Positions 63,732-64,000 of a stretch of DNA of 64,000 bases are shown here, one piece after another. The position numbers and the translations under genes are program-made. Origin of the DNA: Roseomonas sp. HF4 (GTDB taxonomy: Bacteria > Pseudomonadota > Alphaproteobacteria > Acetobacterales > Acetobacteraceae); NCBI RefSeq assembly GCF_005222755.1, contig NZ_STGD01000001.1, forward strand, positions 186,001-250,000. The letters run 5' to 3'. The notes under the pieces were generated by a model, which ran no database searches, had not been told where the DNA came from, and worked only from the letters and a program-made list of their open reading frames with translations. Position 1 is the stretch's first letter. The number at the start of each line of letters is the position of its first letter.

Positions 63732-63844
63732 GCCGCCATGGCCCAGAGCACGGCCCCCCACACCACGGCCGCCACGCCGGCGGCCAGCAGCAGCCGGGGG
63801 GCCGCGCCGGAGGACAGCGCCAGGGGATCGGGGAAGCGGGACAT
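63728..63844 (-). CDS. Possible 38-residue membrane peptide upstream of znuC
   Basis: A short frame from ATG 63844 to TGA 63728 encodes MSRFPDPLALSSGAAPRL followed by a hydrophobic stretch LLLAAGVAAVVWGAVLWAMAA, a single predicted membrane helix. Its stop overlaps the znuC start as ATGA, the same coupling used elsewhere in the window. No Shine-Dalgarno is visible and the start codon falls in the palindrome at 63842-63865, so it might be translated from a leaderless message or not at all. Not recognised in any family. Confidence 0.4.
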   Translation of the reverse strand: MSRFPDPLALSSGAAPRLLLAAGVAAVVWGAVLWAMAA

Positions 63845-63865
63845 GATACGATATGATGTAACATG
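63842..63865. promoter_or_regulatory. Dyad in the znu/DUF445 divergent region, possible metal-regulator site
   Basis: CATGATAC (63842-63849) and GTAACATG (63858-63865) form an inverted repeat with 7 of 8 positions matching, separated by 8 bases, in an AT-rich island. Zur-type sites are AT-rich dyads in front of znu genes, but this spacing differs from the classic ones, so Zur is a guess. It covers the start of the possible 38-residue peptide and lies 48 bases before the DUF445 start. Confidence 0.35.
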
Positions 63866-63912
63866 AAGGCGACGCTGGGCAAGGTGCGCGCGGCGCCTTA
63901 TCTGCGCGGACC

Positions 63913-64000
63913 ATGCAGGGCAGCCCCGCGACCGACCCCGATGCCGACCTTCGCCGGAGCCTCCGGCGCCACCGGCTGCTGGCGACAGGGCTGCTCGTCG
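63913..64000 (+). CDS. DUF445-family protein (start only)
   Basis: Only the first 29 codons are in the window. The text DADLRRSLRRHRLLATGLLV is the usual beginning of DUF445 (YjiN-type) membrane proteins, where an L-R-R-x-R-x-L-A-T-G-L-L run precedes the first helix. The ATG at 63913 is preferred over one at 63863, which is in another frame and reads into unrelated sequence. Function of the family is unknown; divergent from the znu genes. Confidence 0.6.
   Translation, partial: MQGSPATDPDADLRRSLRRHRLLATGLLV

Noticed and set aside
63863-63912. Alternative start at 63863 for the plus-strand DUF445 gene
   Set aside because: It is in a different frame from the DUF445-like text; the ATG at 63913 gives the family beginning.

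Overview
The window is 64 kb of very GC-rich DNA (by eye well above 65% GC) from an alphaproteobacterium, most likely an Acetobacteraceae of the Roseomonas type. The reasons are the density of solute-receptor genes with twin-arginine-like leaders, the Liv, TRAP and TctC-type uptake systems, a Tam outer-membrane pair, and a CCA-encoding tRNA-Leu. This is an inference from gene content; there is no rRNA or other phylogenetic marker beyond the trigger factor. No insertion sequence, prophage or CRISPR array was found. Genes are packed tightly: no gene-free stretch exceeds about 265 bases, and most of the longer ones hold hairpin-rich repeats.

Layout. 1-5.2 kb: a predicted peptide-ligation pair (permuted ATP-grasp/alpha-E protein, cut by the window edge, and transglutaminase-DUF2126 amidoligase). 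5.4-8.7 kb: a ferric-reductase-like flavohaem protein and an N-acyl-D-amino-acid deacylase. 8.8-17.5 kb: a minus-strand Liv operon in the order livG-livF-four tandem receptor paralogues-livH-livM. 17.6-19.6 kb: trigger factor, with a large extra domain, and tRNA-Leu(UAG). 19.7-22.7 kb: a maleate-isomerase/Asp-Glu-racemase-like enzyme divergent from an FAD monooxygenase and a TctC-type receptor. 22.9-34.1 kb: one nine-gene minus-strand operon joining a complete Liv transporter (receptor, H, M, G, F) to hydantoinase/oxoprolinase subunits B and A, an isochorismatase-fold hydrolase and a lone molybdopterin hydroxylase large subunit. 34.2-37.9 kb: two glycosyltransferases separated by a large palindrome. 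38.0-40.9 kb: a TRAP transporter (PQM). 41.1-44.5 kb: two SDRs, an alpha/beta hydrolase with an extra N-terminal region and a small orphan protein. 44.7-49.7 kb: the DabA-DabB inorganic-carbon pump with a divergent LysR regulator. 49.7-52.6 kb: a methyltransferase, a ferritin-like 'metal-dependent hydrolase' and an M20 amidohydrolase. 52.6-58.3 kb: TamA-TamB. 58.3-64 kb: a DASS carrier, an old-yellow-enzyme homologue, a YkuD-like protein, a zinc/manganese ABC transporter (permease, ATPase, possible 38-residue membrane peptide) and the start of a DUF445 gene.

How the parts work together. The window is mostly about scavenging: three ABC or receptor systems and a TRAP system feed cytoplasmic amidohydrolases, a hydroxylase and oxidoreductases. 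Genes inside each operon commonly overlap by 1, 4 or 8 bases (TGATG, ATGA, ATGGCTGA), implying translational coupling. Housekeeping (tig, tRNA, tamAB, znu) is interspersed.

The most unusual observation is the trigger factor. Its PPIase (FKBP) domain is interrupted in frame by about 170 residues whose pattern recalls the beta-sandwich modules of phage tail/fibre proteins; without them the protein has the normal family length. Second are dispersed multi-hairpin elements of about 140-185 bases sitting between genes (three clear copies and one probable relative), and third is the fourfold receptor array inside one Liv operon.
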